Assembly: GCF_000300195.1 (NCBI RefSeq)
Contig: NZ_AMQH01000009.1
Coordinates: forward strand, 248,001-312,000
Reading direction: 5' to 3'
DNA length: 64,000 nt
Source of the DNA: Clostridium tunisiense TJ
Lineage (GTDB): Bacteria > Bacillota > Clostridia > Clostridiales > Clostridiaceae
Every line of letters starts with the position of its first letter. Position 1 is the stretch's first letter. Positions 34,595 to 44,199 of the stretch are shown piece by piece. A program made the position numbers and the translations under genes. The notes under the pieces were generated by a model. The model did not search any database. It worked only from the letters and a program-made list of their open reading frames with translations, and was not told the DNA's origin.

Positions 34595-35624
34595 CCCCTT
34601 TAGCCTTTGTTAATGCATAAATTATAATACCGTTACTAACTATTATCCTTATAACTTCAGATAGATTTCCCTCCGTAAACATGGAGTTAACAACAGGAAG
34701 CCCCACTGTAAGTAATCCTTGGAATAAGAAGGTTCCAATGATTACATGAGATATCTTTGCGCCTCTAGTAGAAGCTCCTCCAATTAGCACAGCTGCAACT
34801 GCTGGAAATCCCATCATCATAGGTGCTTGATAGAGTTGAATAAAGCCATAGCTTTGAGAATAAACCATAATTCCAACTGCTCCTAGAACTGTAGATATAG
34901 TTGTTCCAATAACTCTAGTTCTATCTACATTTATAGCAGAAGCCTGTGCAAACTTTGGATTATTTCCTCCTGCGGTCATCATAATTCCTGTTTTAGTTTT
35001 TAAGAAGAACCAAACTACTAAACAACATAGTAAAAACATTAATATTAACCCTGTAGGAACTGTAACTCCACCTATTCTAAAACTTAGGAAGTTATCTAGT
35101 ATTTTAGCAAATCTGCCCTCTAGAGTTATGGTAGTTCTAAGTCCTTGACCAATAGGCCACTTTATTTCTTCACTCATAAAAGGTAATAGTAGCCATCCTA
35201 TACACATAAGGGACACTGCTGAAAAACCAGCATAGGTTCCTATCATCATTTCATCTCCCTTAACCTTGTTAAGTAAGAGTCCATAAAGGTAGCCTAGAAC
35301 TGCCGCAAGAACTATAGAAATTATAGTTCCTACAAAGAAAGCCTGAAAACCCCTTAAGTTCATTTCTATACTAATTAACCCTCCTAAAATACCTGCAAGA
35401 AGTCCAATAGGTAGACCAAAGTTTAAACCTATTCCACACAGAATACCAGGGACCATAGCAAGTACTAATATTCCATTCATTCCAAATCTAACTAAGATAT
35501 CCGAAAAAAGAGTACCCATATTTAACTTCATAGGAATTGCTAGAATGCATAATAGTATGAAAAATCCACCTATAATTAACCTAGGTAACCCGACTTTATT
35601 AGTAAAATCCTTAACTTTCTCCAT
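34578..35624 (-). CDS. ABC transporter permease, nucleoside/simple-sugar type (NupP-like)
   Basis: 348-residue membrane protein, second channel subunit of the importer, with about nine hydrophobic segments and the family's GIGLNFGLPIGLLAG and AVLIGGASTRGAKIS motifs. It overlaps the ATPase gene by 14 nt and the second permease by 17 nt, so the three are translationally coupled and probably made in equal amounts. ATG start. Located in the cell membrane. Confidence 0.88.
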   Translation of the reverse strand: MEKVKDFTNKVGLPRLIIGGFFILLCILAIPMKLNMGTLFSDILVRFGMNGILVLAMVPGILCGIGLNFGLPIGLLAGILGGLISIEMNLRGFQAFFVGTIISIVLAAVLGYLYGLLLNKVKGDEMMIGTYAGFSAVSLMCIGWLLLPFMSEEIKWPIGQGLRTTITLEGRFAKILDNFLSFRIGGVTVPTGLILMFLLCCLVVWFFLKTKTGIMMTAGGNNPKFAQASAINVDRTRVIGTTISTVLGAVGIMVYSQSYGFIQLYQAPMMMGFPAVAAVLIGGASTRGAKISHVIIGTFLFQGLLTVGLPVVNSMFTEGNLSEVIRIIVSNGIIIYALTKAKGGGADA

Positions 35625-37239
35625 GACTCTCTTCCACCTCCCTTTGCTCCTCTATTTTTATATCTGTGTTTAAACCAGACATTAAAAGTCCAAAGTCTGC
35701 ATCAGGAGCCTCTGGTTTTAATATGCCTGCTACCTTTCCCTCTGTGATTATGGCAATTCTATCGGAAATTGACCTTAATTCTGCAAGTTCACTAGAGGTC
35801 ATTACTATGGTCATGCCTTTTTCCTTGTTAAGCTTCACTAAGGTATCTAATACTAACTTTTTAGCTCCTATATCAATTCCTCTAGTAGGTTCAGATACAA
35901 ACAGCACTTTTGGATTTAGTGTTAAAGCCCTTGCAATGCACACCTTCTGCTGATTTCCACCACTAAGCCTTCTGGTTAGCTGAGTAGGTCCTGTACACCT
36001 TATATCTAAATCTTTAATCATAGAGTTTGCATAAGATCTAACTCTTTTAGCGTCCACTAACTTTATAGGTCCAAAGTTTTTAAAGAACTCTCCATTTATC
36101 TCCATGGAGGTTACTGCTATATTAAGCTCTATAGAATTATCAAGAAGAAGACCAATTCCTCTTCTATCCTCTGAAACAAAGGCAAGTTTGCTTTCTAGTG
36201 ACTCCTTAGGTGAATTTAAAACTAAAGGTTTGCCTTCTAAAGTTATCTCTCCACTAGCTTTGTGAAGTCCCATAATGCCATTGGCAATACCGATTTTACC
36301 TTGCCCTGCGAGACCCCCAATGCCTAGGATTTCTCCCTTTTTAACCTGAAGACTTACTCCCTTTACTCTCTCTCCCGGCATTTCTACCACTAAATTATCA
36401 ATGTTTAAAATTACTTCTTCCTCTGACTCTTTTTTCTCCTCTACTTTTCTTATAATTTCAAGCTTTCTTCCAACCATATACTCAGCAAGCTGAACTACAT
36501 TAGTATTTTTCTTTTCTACTGTAGCAACAAGCTGTCCATCTCTCAAAATTGTAATATTATCAGCTGCCTCCATAACTTCATCCAGTCTATGTGTGATGAA
36601 TATGATAGCAATTCCACTGTTAGCAATACTTCTCATAGCAGCAATTAAAGTTTCAGCTTCACTTTCTGTAAGAACTGCTGTAGGTTCATCAAACACTAAA
36701 AGTTTAATATTCTTCTTATCTATCTCCCTTGCAATCTCAACAAACTGCATGTAACCTACTGGAAGACTAGAAACATAAGCAAGCTCATCAATACCAATTC
36801 CAGTAGTTTTTAATGCCTCCTTACCATCCTTATTCATAGCTTTATAATCAAGGGTTTTTAAATTTTCCCCAAATATTCTACTGATAACAGAATTCTTAGT
36901 AATTTCTCTATTAATTTTTATATTTTCAGCCACTGTAAAACCCGGAATAAGCATAAACTCTTGATGTACCATACCAATCCCTAAGTCCATGGCATTCTTT
37001 GGAGATTTTATAGCTATAGGCTCTTCATTTAAATACACTTGTCCTTTAAATCCGCCTGTAGAATGAATTACAGGCATTCCAAATAAAATATTCATTAAAG
37101 TAGACTTACCTGCACCATTTTCTCCAAGTAGTGCATGAATTTCTCCAGGTTTTATATTTAAACTAACACCTTTAAGTACCGAGTTTCCAAAATACTCTTT
37201 TTCAATGTTCTCCATACGGAGCACATATTTTTTCTCCAT
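35611..37239 (-). CDS. ABC transporter ATPase, duplicated, sugar/nucleoside type (NupO-like)
   Basis: 542 residues with two ATP-binding cassettes, as in RbsA and NupO. The first has Walker A GENGAGKST (38-46) and Walker B LLVFDEPTAVL; its signature is degenerate. The second has a loose P-loop (GGLAGQGKIG), signature LSGGNQQK and Walker B VLFVSEPTRG. Such asymmetry is normal for this family. It energises the two permeases downstream. ATG start with GGGGGAAG. The gene is separated from the binding-protein gene by 167 nt containing a long stem. Confidence 0.92.
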   Translation of the reverse strand: MEKKYVLRMENIEKEYFGNSVLKGVSLNIKPGEIHALLGENGAGKSTLMNILFGMPVIHSTGGFKGQVYLNEEPIAIKSPKNAMDLGIGMVHQEFMLIPGFTVAENIKINREITKNSVISRIFGENLKTLDYKAMNKDGKEALKTTGIGIDELAYVSSLPVGYMQFVEIAREIDKKNIKLLVFDEPTAVLTESEAETLIAAMRSIANSGIAIIFITHRLDEVMEAADNITILRDGQLVATVEKKNTNVVQLAEYMVGRKLEIIRKVEEKKESEEEVILNIDNLVVEMPGERVKGVSLQVKKGEILGIGGLAGQGKIGIANGIMGLHKASGEITLEGKPLVLNSPKESLESKLAFVSEDRRGIGLLLDNSIELNIAVTSMEINGEFFKNFGPIKLVDAKRVRSYANSMIKDLDIRCTGPTQLTRRLSGGNQQKVCIARALTLNPKVLFVSEPTRGIDIGAKKLVLDTLVKLNKEKGMTIVMTSSELAELRSISDRIAIITEGKVAGILKPEAPDADFGLLMSGLNTDIKIEEQREVEESHGES

Positions 37240-37262
37240 GCTTCCCCCTCCTCTATATTTAG

Positions 37263-37322
37263 TACTTTAGAAGGGATTCTACCTGGTGAAACTAATTCTT
37301 TAAGCTTTTCCCCTCTAAAGTA
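37263..37322 (-). other. intra-operon stem-loop between binding-protein and ATPase genes
   Basis: Arms TACTTTAGA-GGG and CCC-TCTAAAGTA pair over 12 bp with a bulge. No U-tract follows, so it looks like an mRNA processing or stabilising structure that could keep the binding protein more abundant than the membrane parts. Confidence 0.5.
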
Positions 37323-37406
37323 TAGTTAAATAATGATTAATTTTACTTTTCTTCTAAGCCAGTAAAGCTACAGCCTTACTATTGTTTAGAAAATTCAGAA
37401 TTATTT

Positions 37407-38558
37407 CTAGAAGTTTATATAATCGGATAATAATAAATAATAATTATCGTAAGTCTTATTAGCTTTTTCATCCTTTAAAGGTGTAACATTAATTTTACTC
37501 TTTAATACCTTCTCAATAACCTCTTCTAACTTAGCTTTGTCATTTTTACTCTTAGTTTTACCTTCTAAAACTTGCATAGCATACTCTGTTCCAGCTTCAA
37601 CAAATAACATGTTTACAGGTACTGGCCAAGTTGAGAATTTACCTTTTCCACCTTTTTCTTCAATTTTCTTTTCTATTTCCTTAACTATAAATTGAACATC
37701 ACCCTTTTTATCATCTGGAATTTGTATTCCAAGTGCTCCTGGATAAGCATGGTATGGTGATGGACAACATTGTTGTGGGAATATAGCTCCTTGTGCTAAT
37801 ACTGACTTAATAAGTGGTTCTTGCATTGAACAGTTTGTGCTAAAGAATGCTGTATCTTTTCCAAACTCTTGAACCTTTCTTGGAACGTCTTCAAGAATAA
37901 ATTGTTGTGCTCCTGGAACTCCAGCGTCTCCTGTTGGGTCTGGTGCTGTTGCATCAACAAATTTTAATCCTATCTCTTCACAAGTCTTTTTGAATAAATC
38001 TCTTCTTTGAGCAAGTAACTCATAAGACATATGCCTTGGGAAAGAGTAGTGAACAAAAGTCTTAGCTCCTTGTTTTTTAGCTTGTTGTATCACTGTTTTA
38101 CCCATTCCAAGCTCATCAGCTTGTAAAATTACATCAGCCTTTCCAGCTATCATTGCTGGGTCTTCTCCTGGAACCCCTGCAACAAAAAGCATATCAGGTC
38201 TTTTTTCCTTAACCTTATCAATAGCAGCAGATGCTCCTGGTACTGCTTGAACAAATATTATAGCCTTAACTTCTGGGTCTGATGCTAAAGTTAATGTATT
38301 AGCTATTGTTGTTTCTTGCTCCTTCATAAAACTGTCTGGATAAGTTTGAAGCACTATTTTATCTCCATATTTTTGCTTCATTTTTTCTGCTGCTCTGTAC
38401 TCTTCTTCCCCTTGAGAAACTGTACCAGTTATAATTCCTATTTTATACTTGTCATTTTTAGCAGCGCCTCCACCTTCTACTGGACTTTTAGGACCACAGC
38501 CAACCATTCCTAAAACCATTAATCCAGTTAAAACCCCTGCAAGAACTTTTTTTAACAA
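37407..38558 (-). CDS. DUF3798 substrate-binding lipoprotein of the ABC importer
   Basis: 383 residues from a TTG at 38558, with GGGGGCG upstream. Lipoprotein signal: a hydrophobic stretch, then MVGCG with Cys21 as the lipidation site. The mature part begins with KYKIGIITGTVSQGEEEYRA and looks like a type I periplasmic binding fold, which I recognise as the DUF3798 family. It is the extracytoplasmic receptor for the ATPase and permeases downstream. Ligand unknown. Its sequence differs from the Bmp/NupN lipoproteins that usually serve NupOPQ. Confidence 0.85.
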   Translation of the reverse strand: MLKKVLAGVLTGLMVLGMVGCGPKSPVEGGGAAKNDKYKIGIITGTVSQGEEEYRAAEKMKQKYGDKIVLQTYPDSFMKEQETTIANTLTLASDPEVKAIIFVQAVPGASAAIDKVKEKRPDMLFVAGVPGEDPAMIAGKADVILQADELGMGKTVIQQAKKQGAKTFVHYSFPRHMSYELLAQRRDLFKKTCEEIGLKFVDATAPDPTGDAGVPGAQQFILEDVPRKVQEFGKDTAFFSTNCSMQEPLIKSVLAQGAIFPQQCCPSPYHAYPGALGIQIPDDKKGDVQFIVKEIEKKIEEKGGKGKFSTWPVPVNMLFVEAGTEYAMQVLEGKTKSKNDKAKLEEVIEKVLKSKINVTPLKDEKANKTYDNYYLLLSDYINF

Positions 38559-39097
38559 TATATTCGCCCCCTATAATTTTTAATAGTATAAATATATTTA
38601 CCTATAAATGTGAATATGTTTAAAGTCGAAACATTTTATTAATAATAGTTTAATTAATTTAATAAAATTCCTATAAACTTCATTATTATTTAGTTTTACT
38701 TTGTAAAAATCCTCATAAACTTTACTTATTTTTAAAAATTAGCACTAATTATTCTTCTATATTAAAATTTATATTATATTTACTTTAAAATTAATTATCA
38801 AAGTTCCTCAAAGTTTTAGTATTCATTAAAACTCTCCTATAATTGCCTACAAACAAAAATCTAACCTTAAAATTTGCATATAGTTAATGGCTAGTTAAAA
38901 CCCTTTCTCTTATATTTTTATACAAAAAAATCAACGAAGCTTTTTTCTTCGTTGATTTTCAAAGGATTAGGCACATACTTAATAATTATTAATTATACAA
39001 GTTCCAATGAATTTACTACTTTATAAGTAAAATCATCTAAAATCCAGATAACCTCATTATTGAATTTTCATTGGTAAACTCATACACAATTAAGCTA
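38559..39097. other. long AT-rich promoter region with imperfect direct repeat
   Basis: No gene seen in 539 nt. It must contain the importer promoter (minus). Two related blocks, AAAATTCCTATAAACTT at about 38664 and AAAAATCCTCATAAACTTT at 38705, are spaced 41 bp and could be regulator sites. A terminator lies at 38928-38958. No purine riboswitch core was found. Confidence 0.4.
38928..38958. terminator. hairpin terminator downstream of ferredoxin
   Basis: Perfect 12-bp stem AAATCAACGAAG with its complement and a 7-nt loop, seven T on the minus strand; 140 nt past the ferredoxin stop. Confidence 0.75.
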
Positions 39098-39289
39098 TTA
39101 CTCTGATACTTCAATAGCACTTGTTGGACAGCTAGCTTCTGCCTCTTTTGCGCAGTCTTCACTTTCCTTTGGTACTACGTCTACAACTACACCAGCTTTT
39201 CCGTCATCTTCAAATTCAAAAACCTCTGGGCAAAGACTTGGGCATAATCCACAAGAAATACATTCATCTTTATTAACTGCTGCTTTCAT
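39098..39289 (-). CDS. ferredoxin, single [4Fe-4S] type
   Basis: 63 residues from ATG 39289, chosen because GGAGG lies 8 nt upstream; the upstream TTG 39304 and ATG 39295 are too close to it. Cys10, 13, 16 (CISCGLC) and Cys54 (SCPTSAI) fit the ligands of one cubane cluster. Cys20 and Cys46 match the disulfide pair known from mono-cluster ferredoxins such as that of Thermotoga maritima. The middle is acidic (FEFEDDG), as usual for electron carriers. Single-gene unit. Confidence 0.92.
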   Translation of the reverse strand: MKAAVNKDECISCGLCPSLCPEVFEFEDDGKAGVVVDVVPKESEDCAKEAEASCPTSAIEVSE

Positions 39290-39490
39290 TTTCATAACCT
39301 CCAATTTTATGTAAAAATATTTAAGTCTATTGGCCTTTACAACTTATAAAACTTTTTAAAATAGACTTATTCCTATTTCTTAGGATACCTTTATGCTTAA
39401 GTTTTTATTCTCATTTGTAAAAGTTTATATGAAATTCATTAGCCTTGTATTCTTTATTTTTAATAACCATTATATGTTTACTCATAAAAA

Positions 39491-39516
39491 AACCTCCACT
39501 AAAGATAGTGGAGGTT
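39491..39516 (-). terminator. terminator after the purine permease gene
   Basis: Perfect 10-bp stem AACCTCCACT with AAAGAT loop and seven T on the minus strand, 43 nt past the permease stop. Confidence 0.88.
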
Positions 39517-39558
39517 CCTAATTTAAATTATTAAAATAAATTTTTACTTTTTGATGCC

Positions 39559-40848
39559 TTAACCTATAATGTGTAGTATAAAGTTTATCAAAAACATTGA
39601 AGATATCAAATACATAGGTATTCTAACTTTACTACCACTACTAGCACACAGCTTTACCACTGGATAAGCAATAAATCCAAAAGCCATGCCATCTACTATG
39701 CTAAAGGTTAAAGGAATCATAGCTATGGTCAAAAATGCTGGAAACCCTTCTGTAAAATCTTCAAAATTAATATGGGTTACATTTTTAATCATAAGCCCAC
39801 CGATAATAATTAATATAGGAGTTATTGCAGTATTTGGTATGATTTTAATAACTGGTATAAATAGTAAGGATACCAAAAATGCTAACCCTGCTACTATTGA
39901 AGTTAATCCAGTTCTTCCACCAGCAGCCATACCTGCAGCACCTTCAATAGAAGTTACAGTGGGGCTTGTACCTAAAAATCCTGAAGCAATAACAGAAATT
40001 CCTATAGCTCTAAAGGTCTTATTATACTTCTCTGGTTGATTTAGCATTATATTTATTTGTCCATGTAATAAACCCAAATTCTCAAAAACCAATACCAGTG
40101 ATAATGAAAATGTAGCTATCCAAAAGGTAGATGTGAAAATTCCGCTAAAACTCATGGCACCTAAAACTTCACCATAAGCATTAAGATTTATACCACTTAG
40201 AGTAAAATCCTGCAAACTTACCACACCAAAAAACATGGATACCACAGTTCCGAGAACCATACTTATTAAAAAGTTTCCTGGCACATTTTTTATAAAGAGA
40301 AAAAGAGTTATTACTAGGTTAATAAAAGTTACATAAACCTTAGGATCCTTGAAATTTCCAAGCACTACAAAAGTAGCCTCATTAGGAATTATTATGCCGC
40401 TTTTTTGAAGACCAATAAAGGTAATTAATATACCAATACCTACAGTAATGGCCTCCTTTAAAGAAGTTGGTATTGCTTCTGTAAGAATCTTAGATAACCT
40501 AGTAAAGGCTACCACAGAAAATAAAATACCTGACATAAAAACAGTACCTAAAGCTTGTTGCCAACTTAATCCCATAGATTGAACTATAGTGTAAGAAAAT
40601 AATGCATTAATCCCCATACCTGGAACAAGTATTACTGGAGAGTTTCCCATTAAAGCTACTAATAGACATCCCACAAAGCATGACACTACAGTGGCTATTA
40701 TTGCTCCTTCTATAGGAACACCAGCATCAGATAGGATAGATGAATTAACTGCTACGATATAAACTACAGCAAAAAAAGAAGTTAATCCACCTATTATTTC
40801 TTTCTTAATGGTAGAGTTACTTTCCTTAACTTTAAATAACCTATTCAA
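39559..40848 (-). CDS. NCS2 family purine permease (AzgA-type)
   Basis: 429-residue membrane protein with about twelve hydrophobic segments. TTG start at 40848 with AAAGGAAG upstream. The opening IIGGLTSFFAVVYIVAVN and LLVALMGNSPVILVPGMG, and SPTVTSIEGAAGMAAGGRTG near 285-304, are typical of the AzgA group that imports adenine, guanine or hypoxanthine by proton symport. A hairpin lies about 90 nt upstream but no purine riboswitch is visible. Single-gene unit with its own terminator. Confidence 0.9.
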   Translation of the reverse strand: MNRLFKVKESNSTIKKEIIGGLTSFFAVVYIVAVNSSILSDAGVPIEGAIIATVVSCFVGCLLVALMGNSPVILVPGMGINALFSYTIVQSMGLSWQQALGTVFMSGILFSVVAFTRLSKILTEAIPTSLKEAITVGIGILITFIGLQKSGIIIPNEATFVVLGNFKDPKVYVTFINLVITLFLFIKNVPGNFLISMVLGTVVSMFFGVVSLQDFTLSGINLNAYGEVLGAMSFSGIFTSTFWIATFSLSLVLVFENLGLLHGQINIMLNQPEKYNKTFRAIGISVIASGFLGTSPTVTSIEGAAGMAAGGRTGLTSIVAGLAFLVSLLFIPVIKIIPNTAITPILIIIGGLMIKNVTHINFEDFTEGFPAFLTIAMIPLTFSIVDGMAFGFIAYPVVKLCASSGSKVRIPMYLISSMFLINFILHIIG

Positions 40849-40940
40849 AGTATTACTTCCTTTTCTTGAATCCCTCTCCCACCCACACTAACTAAAATTT
40901 AATCAAGGTAAAACAATGAAAAAAATTCATATTAATTAAC

Positions 40941-40974
40941 AACTTTGAAAGAAGGTTACACTCCTTTCAAAGTT
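40941..40974 (-). other. hairpin upstream of the purine permease
   Basis: Perfect 11-bp stem AACTTTGAAAG with its complement around a 12-nt loop. On the minus strand a T-run follows only after about 13 nt. It may terminate the small gene at 41138 or act in the permease leader. Confidence 0.45.
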
Positions 40975-41137
40975 ATCTTTGTTTCAAAGTTTATTTTTGT
41001 ATTCTAGCTTCCTCTTCAATAAAGCGAAAGTTTTATTCTACAAAATCTCTTTTATCTTTAATTAATGCAAGTAGTATTATATCAAACTTCTAGAAAAAAC
41101 TCCACCTAGTTAGAAATAATTTAAGGGTTCTTAACTT

Positions 41138-41302
41138 TTAATATTTTATTCCCTTTATATTATTTTTTCTTTGTATTTCTTGGTCCTCTTCAGGTTTTAG
41201 TCCTGTTATAACACCTATTTGATCCATACCTACGTTTTCTCTCAATAAATTCTTAGTTACTTCTATAGCATCTTCGTGCATTCCTTTTGGCATTTTTCTC
41301 AT
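41138..41302 (-). CDS. small protein, 54 residues, possibly a transposase-tail-like fragment
   Basis: ATG at 41302 with AAAGGAGG 7-8 nt upstream and a TAA at 41138. It begins MRKMPKGMHEDAIEVTKNLL, has a helical middle (GMDQIGVITGLKPEED) and a basic end. The segment resembles the C-terminal tail of Rpn/PD-(D/E)XK-type transposase-related proteins, so it may be a surviving fragment or a small independent protein. The strong ribosome binding site argues that it is translated. Function unknown. Confidence 0.6.
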   Translation of the reverse strand: MRKMPKGMHEDAIEVTKNLLRENVGMDQIGVITGLKPEEDQEIQRKNNIKGIKY

Positions 41303-41679
41303 ACAAAAAACCTCCTTTTAAAATATACTGTATAGTTCCTTAAAGACAAAATATTAAACTTCAGCTTTAAAGGTCTGAATAAAATCAAAACAATACTCTT
41401 ATTAATAAAATAAGAGATTTTAACCTTGATTTCATATCTATAGTATTTGAAGAAAAGGTTTATTTATAGCTGTTAAATTATCACTACTGATTTATAATTC
41501 ATATAAATCACCCACTATTTTCATGTGTTTACTATTAAAACTTTAGGTTGTGTGTATATGGACTTTGAAAAACAAAAGCTTATAGTTCCCTTTAAAATTT
41601 TTAAGGGATTTAAAGTTAAGCTTTAACTTTAAATCCCTATGAAGCAAACCGTTGTAATAATTAATTTTGTATTAACTTA
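41303..41679. other. intergenic region upstream of the 54-residue gene, containing the glnS terminator
   Basis: No gene seen. It holds the promoter of the small gene and, at 41604-41638, the terminator of glnS. The rest is AT-rich. Confidence 0.35.
41604..41638 (-). terminator. terminator after glnS
   Basis: Perfect 16-bp stem AGGGATTTAAAGTTAA with a GCT loop, followed on the minus strand by an AT-rich tail (TTAAAAATTTT); 42 nt past the stop. Confidence 0.75.
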
Positions 41680-43344
41680 TTATTTTTCAATTTTGAAGGA
41701 GCTCTTTAAGGACACAATTCTATTAAACACTGGTTTTTCTTCAGTAGAGTATTTACTATCTACATTAAAGTATCCATGTCTGAAGAATTGAAACTTATCT
41801 TGCTTCTTTGCTTCCTTCATATTAGGTTCCACATAACCTTGTAAAATTTCCATGGAGTTTGGATTAACATTTTGTAGGAAATCCTTATTATCATCTTGAT
41901 TCTCATCTAAGATTAGCGGCTCATATAGTCTAAACTCTGCAGGTATTGCTGACTTTGCATCTACCCAATGAATTGTACCTTTAACTTTTCTTCCAGTAAA
42001 GCCAGTTCCACTCTTTGTCTCTGGGTCGTAAGTACAGTGTACTTCTACCACGTTTCCATTTTCATCCTTTACAAAGTCATTACATTTTATGAAATATGCC
42101 CCTTTAAGTCTAACTTCGTTTCCTGGGAATAATCTAAAATACTTTTTAGGTGGTTCTTCCATAAAATCATCTTGTTCAATATAAATCTCTCTTGAGAAAG
42201 GCACTTTTCTTTTTCCCATTGATTCATCATCTGGATTATTTTCTATATCTAACATTTCAACACCATCTTCTGGATAGTTTGTTATAACTACCTTTAATGG
42301 CCTTAAAACTCCCATAGTTCTTGGAACCTTTGGACCCAAGTCCTCTCTTATGAAATACTCAAGCATTTGAGCATCTACCACACTATCATTTTTAGCAACT
42401 CCTATTTCTCTGCAGAAATTACGAATCGCTTCAGCAGTAAACCCTCTTCTTCTAAATCCAGCAATGGTAGGCATTCTTGGATCATCCCAACCATCAACTA
42501 CTTGTGCATCCACAAGGGCCTTAAGCTTTCTCTTACTCATAACAGTATTAGTCATATTAAGTCTTGCAAACTCAATTTGTTGAGGCTGACTTTCCATTTC
42601 ACACTCTTTAACCACCCAATCATATAGTGGTCTATGATCTTCAAACTCTAAAGTGCAAATAGAATGTGTTACATCCTCAATAGCATCTTCTAATGGATGT
42701 GCAAAATCATACATTGGATAAACACACCATTTATCTCCTGTATTGTGATGAGTTGCATGAGAAATACGATAAATGATTGGATCTCTCATATTAATATTTG
42801 GAGAAGCCATATCAATTTTTGCTCTTAAAACCTTCTCTCCATCTTTAAACTCACCTTTTCTCATTCTATCAAATAAGTCTAAGTTCTCTTCTACTGTTCT
42901 ATTTCTATATGGACTTTCTTTTCCTGGCTCTGTTAAAGTTCCTCTATATTGTCTGATTTCCTCTGGAGTTAAATCACAAACATAAGCTTTACTCTTTTTA
43001 ATTAAAAGTATTGCTCTATTGTACATTTCTTCAAAGTAATCTGAAGCAAAAAATAAATTATCCCAATCAAAGCCTAACCACTTAACATCCTCTTTAATAG
43101 ATTCTACGTATTCTGTATCTTCCTTTACTGGATTTGTATCATCAAAACGAAGATTTGTTTTACCTTTAAATTCATCAGCTAACTCAAAGTTCAATATGAT
43201 TGACTTTGCGTGACCGATATGTAGATAACCATTTGGTTCTGGTGGAAAACGAGTTATAATTTCCTTATGCTTGCCACTTTGTAGGTCGTCCACCACAATT
43301 CTTTTAATAAAGTTTGACGAAGTACTTGTATAGTTATCTGCCAT
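41680..43344 (-). CDS. glnS: glutaminyl-tRNA synthetase
   Basis: 554-residue class I synthetase that charges tRNA-Gln. Signature [15 protein letters not shown] (34-48) contains HIGH, and VMSKRKL (about 267-273) is the KMSKS-like loop. RFDDTNP and the C-terminal anticodon-binding beta barrels are also recognisable. Length fits bacterial GlnRS. ATG start with AAAGGAAG. GlnRS is patchy in Firmicutes, most of which amidate Glu-tRNA-Gln with GatCAB, so its presence is notable. No T-box leader is visible in the 385 nt upstream. Confidence 0.96.
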   Translation of the reverse strand: MADNYTSTSSNFIKRIVVDDLQSGKHKEIITRFPPEPNGYLHIGHAKSIILNFELADEFKGKTNLRFDDTNPVKEDTEYVESIKEDVKWLGFDWDNLFFASDYFEEMYNRAILLIKKSKAYVCDLTPEEIRQYRGTLTEPGKESPYRNRTVEENLDLFDRMRKGEFKDGEKVLRAKIDMASPNINMRDPIIYRISHATHHNTGDKWCVYPMYDFAHPLEDAIEDVTHSICTLEFEDHRPLYDWVVKECEMESQPQQIEFARLNMTNTVMSKRKLKALVDAQVVDGWDDPRMPTIAGFRRRGFTAEAIRNFCREIGVAKNDSVVDAQMLEYFIREDLGPKVPRTMGVLRPLKVVITNYPEDGVEMLDIENNPDDESMGKRKVPFSREIYIEQDDFMEEPPKKYFRLFPGNEVRLKGAYFIKCNDFVKDENGNVVEVHCTYDPETKSGTGFTGRKVKGTIHWVDAKSAIPAEFRLYEPLILDENQDDNKDFLQNVNPNSMEILQGYVEPNMKEAKKQDKFQFFRHGYFNVDSKYSTEEKPVFNRIVSLKSSFKIEK

Positions 43345-43729
43345 TTAATTCACTTCCTTTTTTATTATTCTATTTAACCTTGTCTTTTTACAAGGTATTT
43401 TTCATTTTAAAACATATTGAAACCCTTACTCTAAAGAACCCAACCTAAAATTAGAATAGTGTATAAATCCACCTTATTTTTCCTGAGGATTGTATAGTTC
43501 AACATAATCAGTTCTTGGCTTAGAATCCTTTAGCACTCTTACATAATTTTAAATATACCATAAAACCTTCAGTTATGCTATTCCTTAAGTAAACTTATTT
43601 GTGTTTTAAAAACCCTAGGGTTCTCTCCCTAGGGTAATGTTTGTTAATGCTATTTTCAACTACTATTAGTATAAAAAGGCTAATTGTAGTTGAAATTAAA
43701 ACTTTAATATCTTCAATTAAGTCTATCCT
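43345..43729. other. intergenic region between cold-shock gene and glnS
   Basis: It contains the cold-shock gene terminator (43612-43635) and the glnS promoter region. No T-box AGGGTGG-type core and no open frame are seen. Confidence 0.4.
43612..43635 (-). terminator. terminator after the cold-shock gene
   Basis: Perfect 9-bp stem ACCCTAGGG with TTCTCT loop and TTTTT on the minus strand, 95 nt past the stop. Confidence 0.82.
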
Positions 43730-43933
43730 CTACATTTTTTGCACATTAATAGCTTGAAGTCCTTTTTCACCCTCTATCACATCAAAGGTAACTTCCTCAC
43801 CTTCATGTAAATCTTTATCGTGAGTTTTTTCTTTCACTTGGGAATGATGAACAAATACATCGTTTCCATTATTTCCTGATATAAATCCATATCCTCTTTC
43901 ATTATCAAACCACTTTATTATTCCTGTTTCCAT
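43730..43933 (-). CDS. cold-shock domain protein
   Basis: 67-residue single OB-fold protein binding single-stranded RNA and DNA. RNP1-like GYGFISG (15-21) and RNP2-like DVFVHHSQV (26-34) are intact, and KWFDNERGYG near 8-17 is typical of CspA/CspB homologues. ATG start at 43933. It acts in the cytoplasm as an RNA chaperone. It is unrelated to the Csp proteases of this window despite the shared abbreviation. Single-gene unit. Confidence 0.95.
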   Translation of the reverse strand: METGIIKWFDNERGYGFISGNNGNDVFVHHSQVKEKTHDKDLHEGEEVTFDVIEGEKGLQAINVQKM

Positions 43934-44199
43934 GTTTAATACCTCACTTTTCTTTAGTTAATTATAGTATGTATCAATAAGCTTTATTGTTTATACATAA
44001 ATTGAAACCCTACTTACTGATATTATTCCATATGACAGAACTATATTTATATAACTTCAATAATGGAATACATTTCATAAACATTAACCTATAAAATTCT
44101 TTCGGTATTATTATTTGCACAATGTTTCATATTTAATACAACACATAGTTGGTAATTTTTCACTTTACCATATGATTAAAACTTGCTGAAAAATTTAAT

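Noticed and set aside
40849..41137. Purine riboswitch upstream of the AzgA-type permease
   Set aside because: A hairpin is present but the conserved three-way-junction core of purine riboswitches was not found on either strand. The importer promoter region at 38559-39097 was also negative.
43345..43729. T-box leader for glnS
   Set aside because: No AGGGTGG-type T-box core and no specifier loop pattern could be found.
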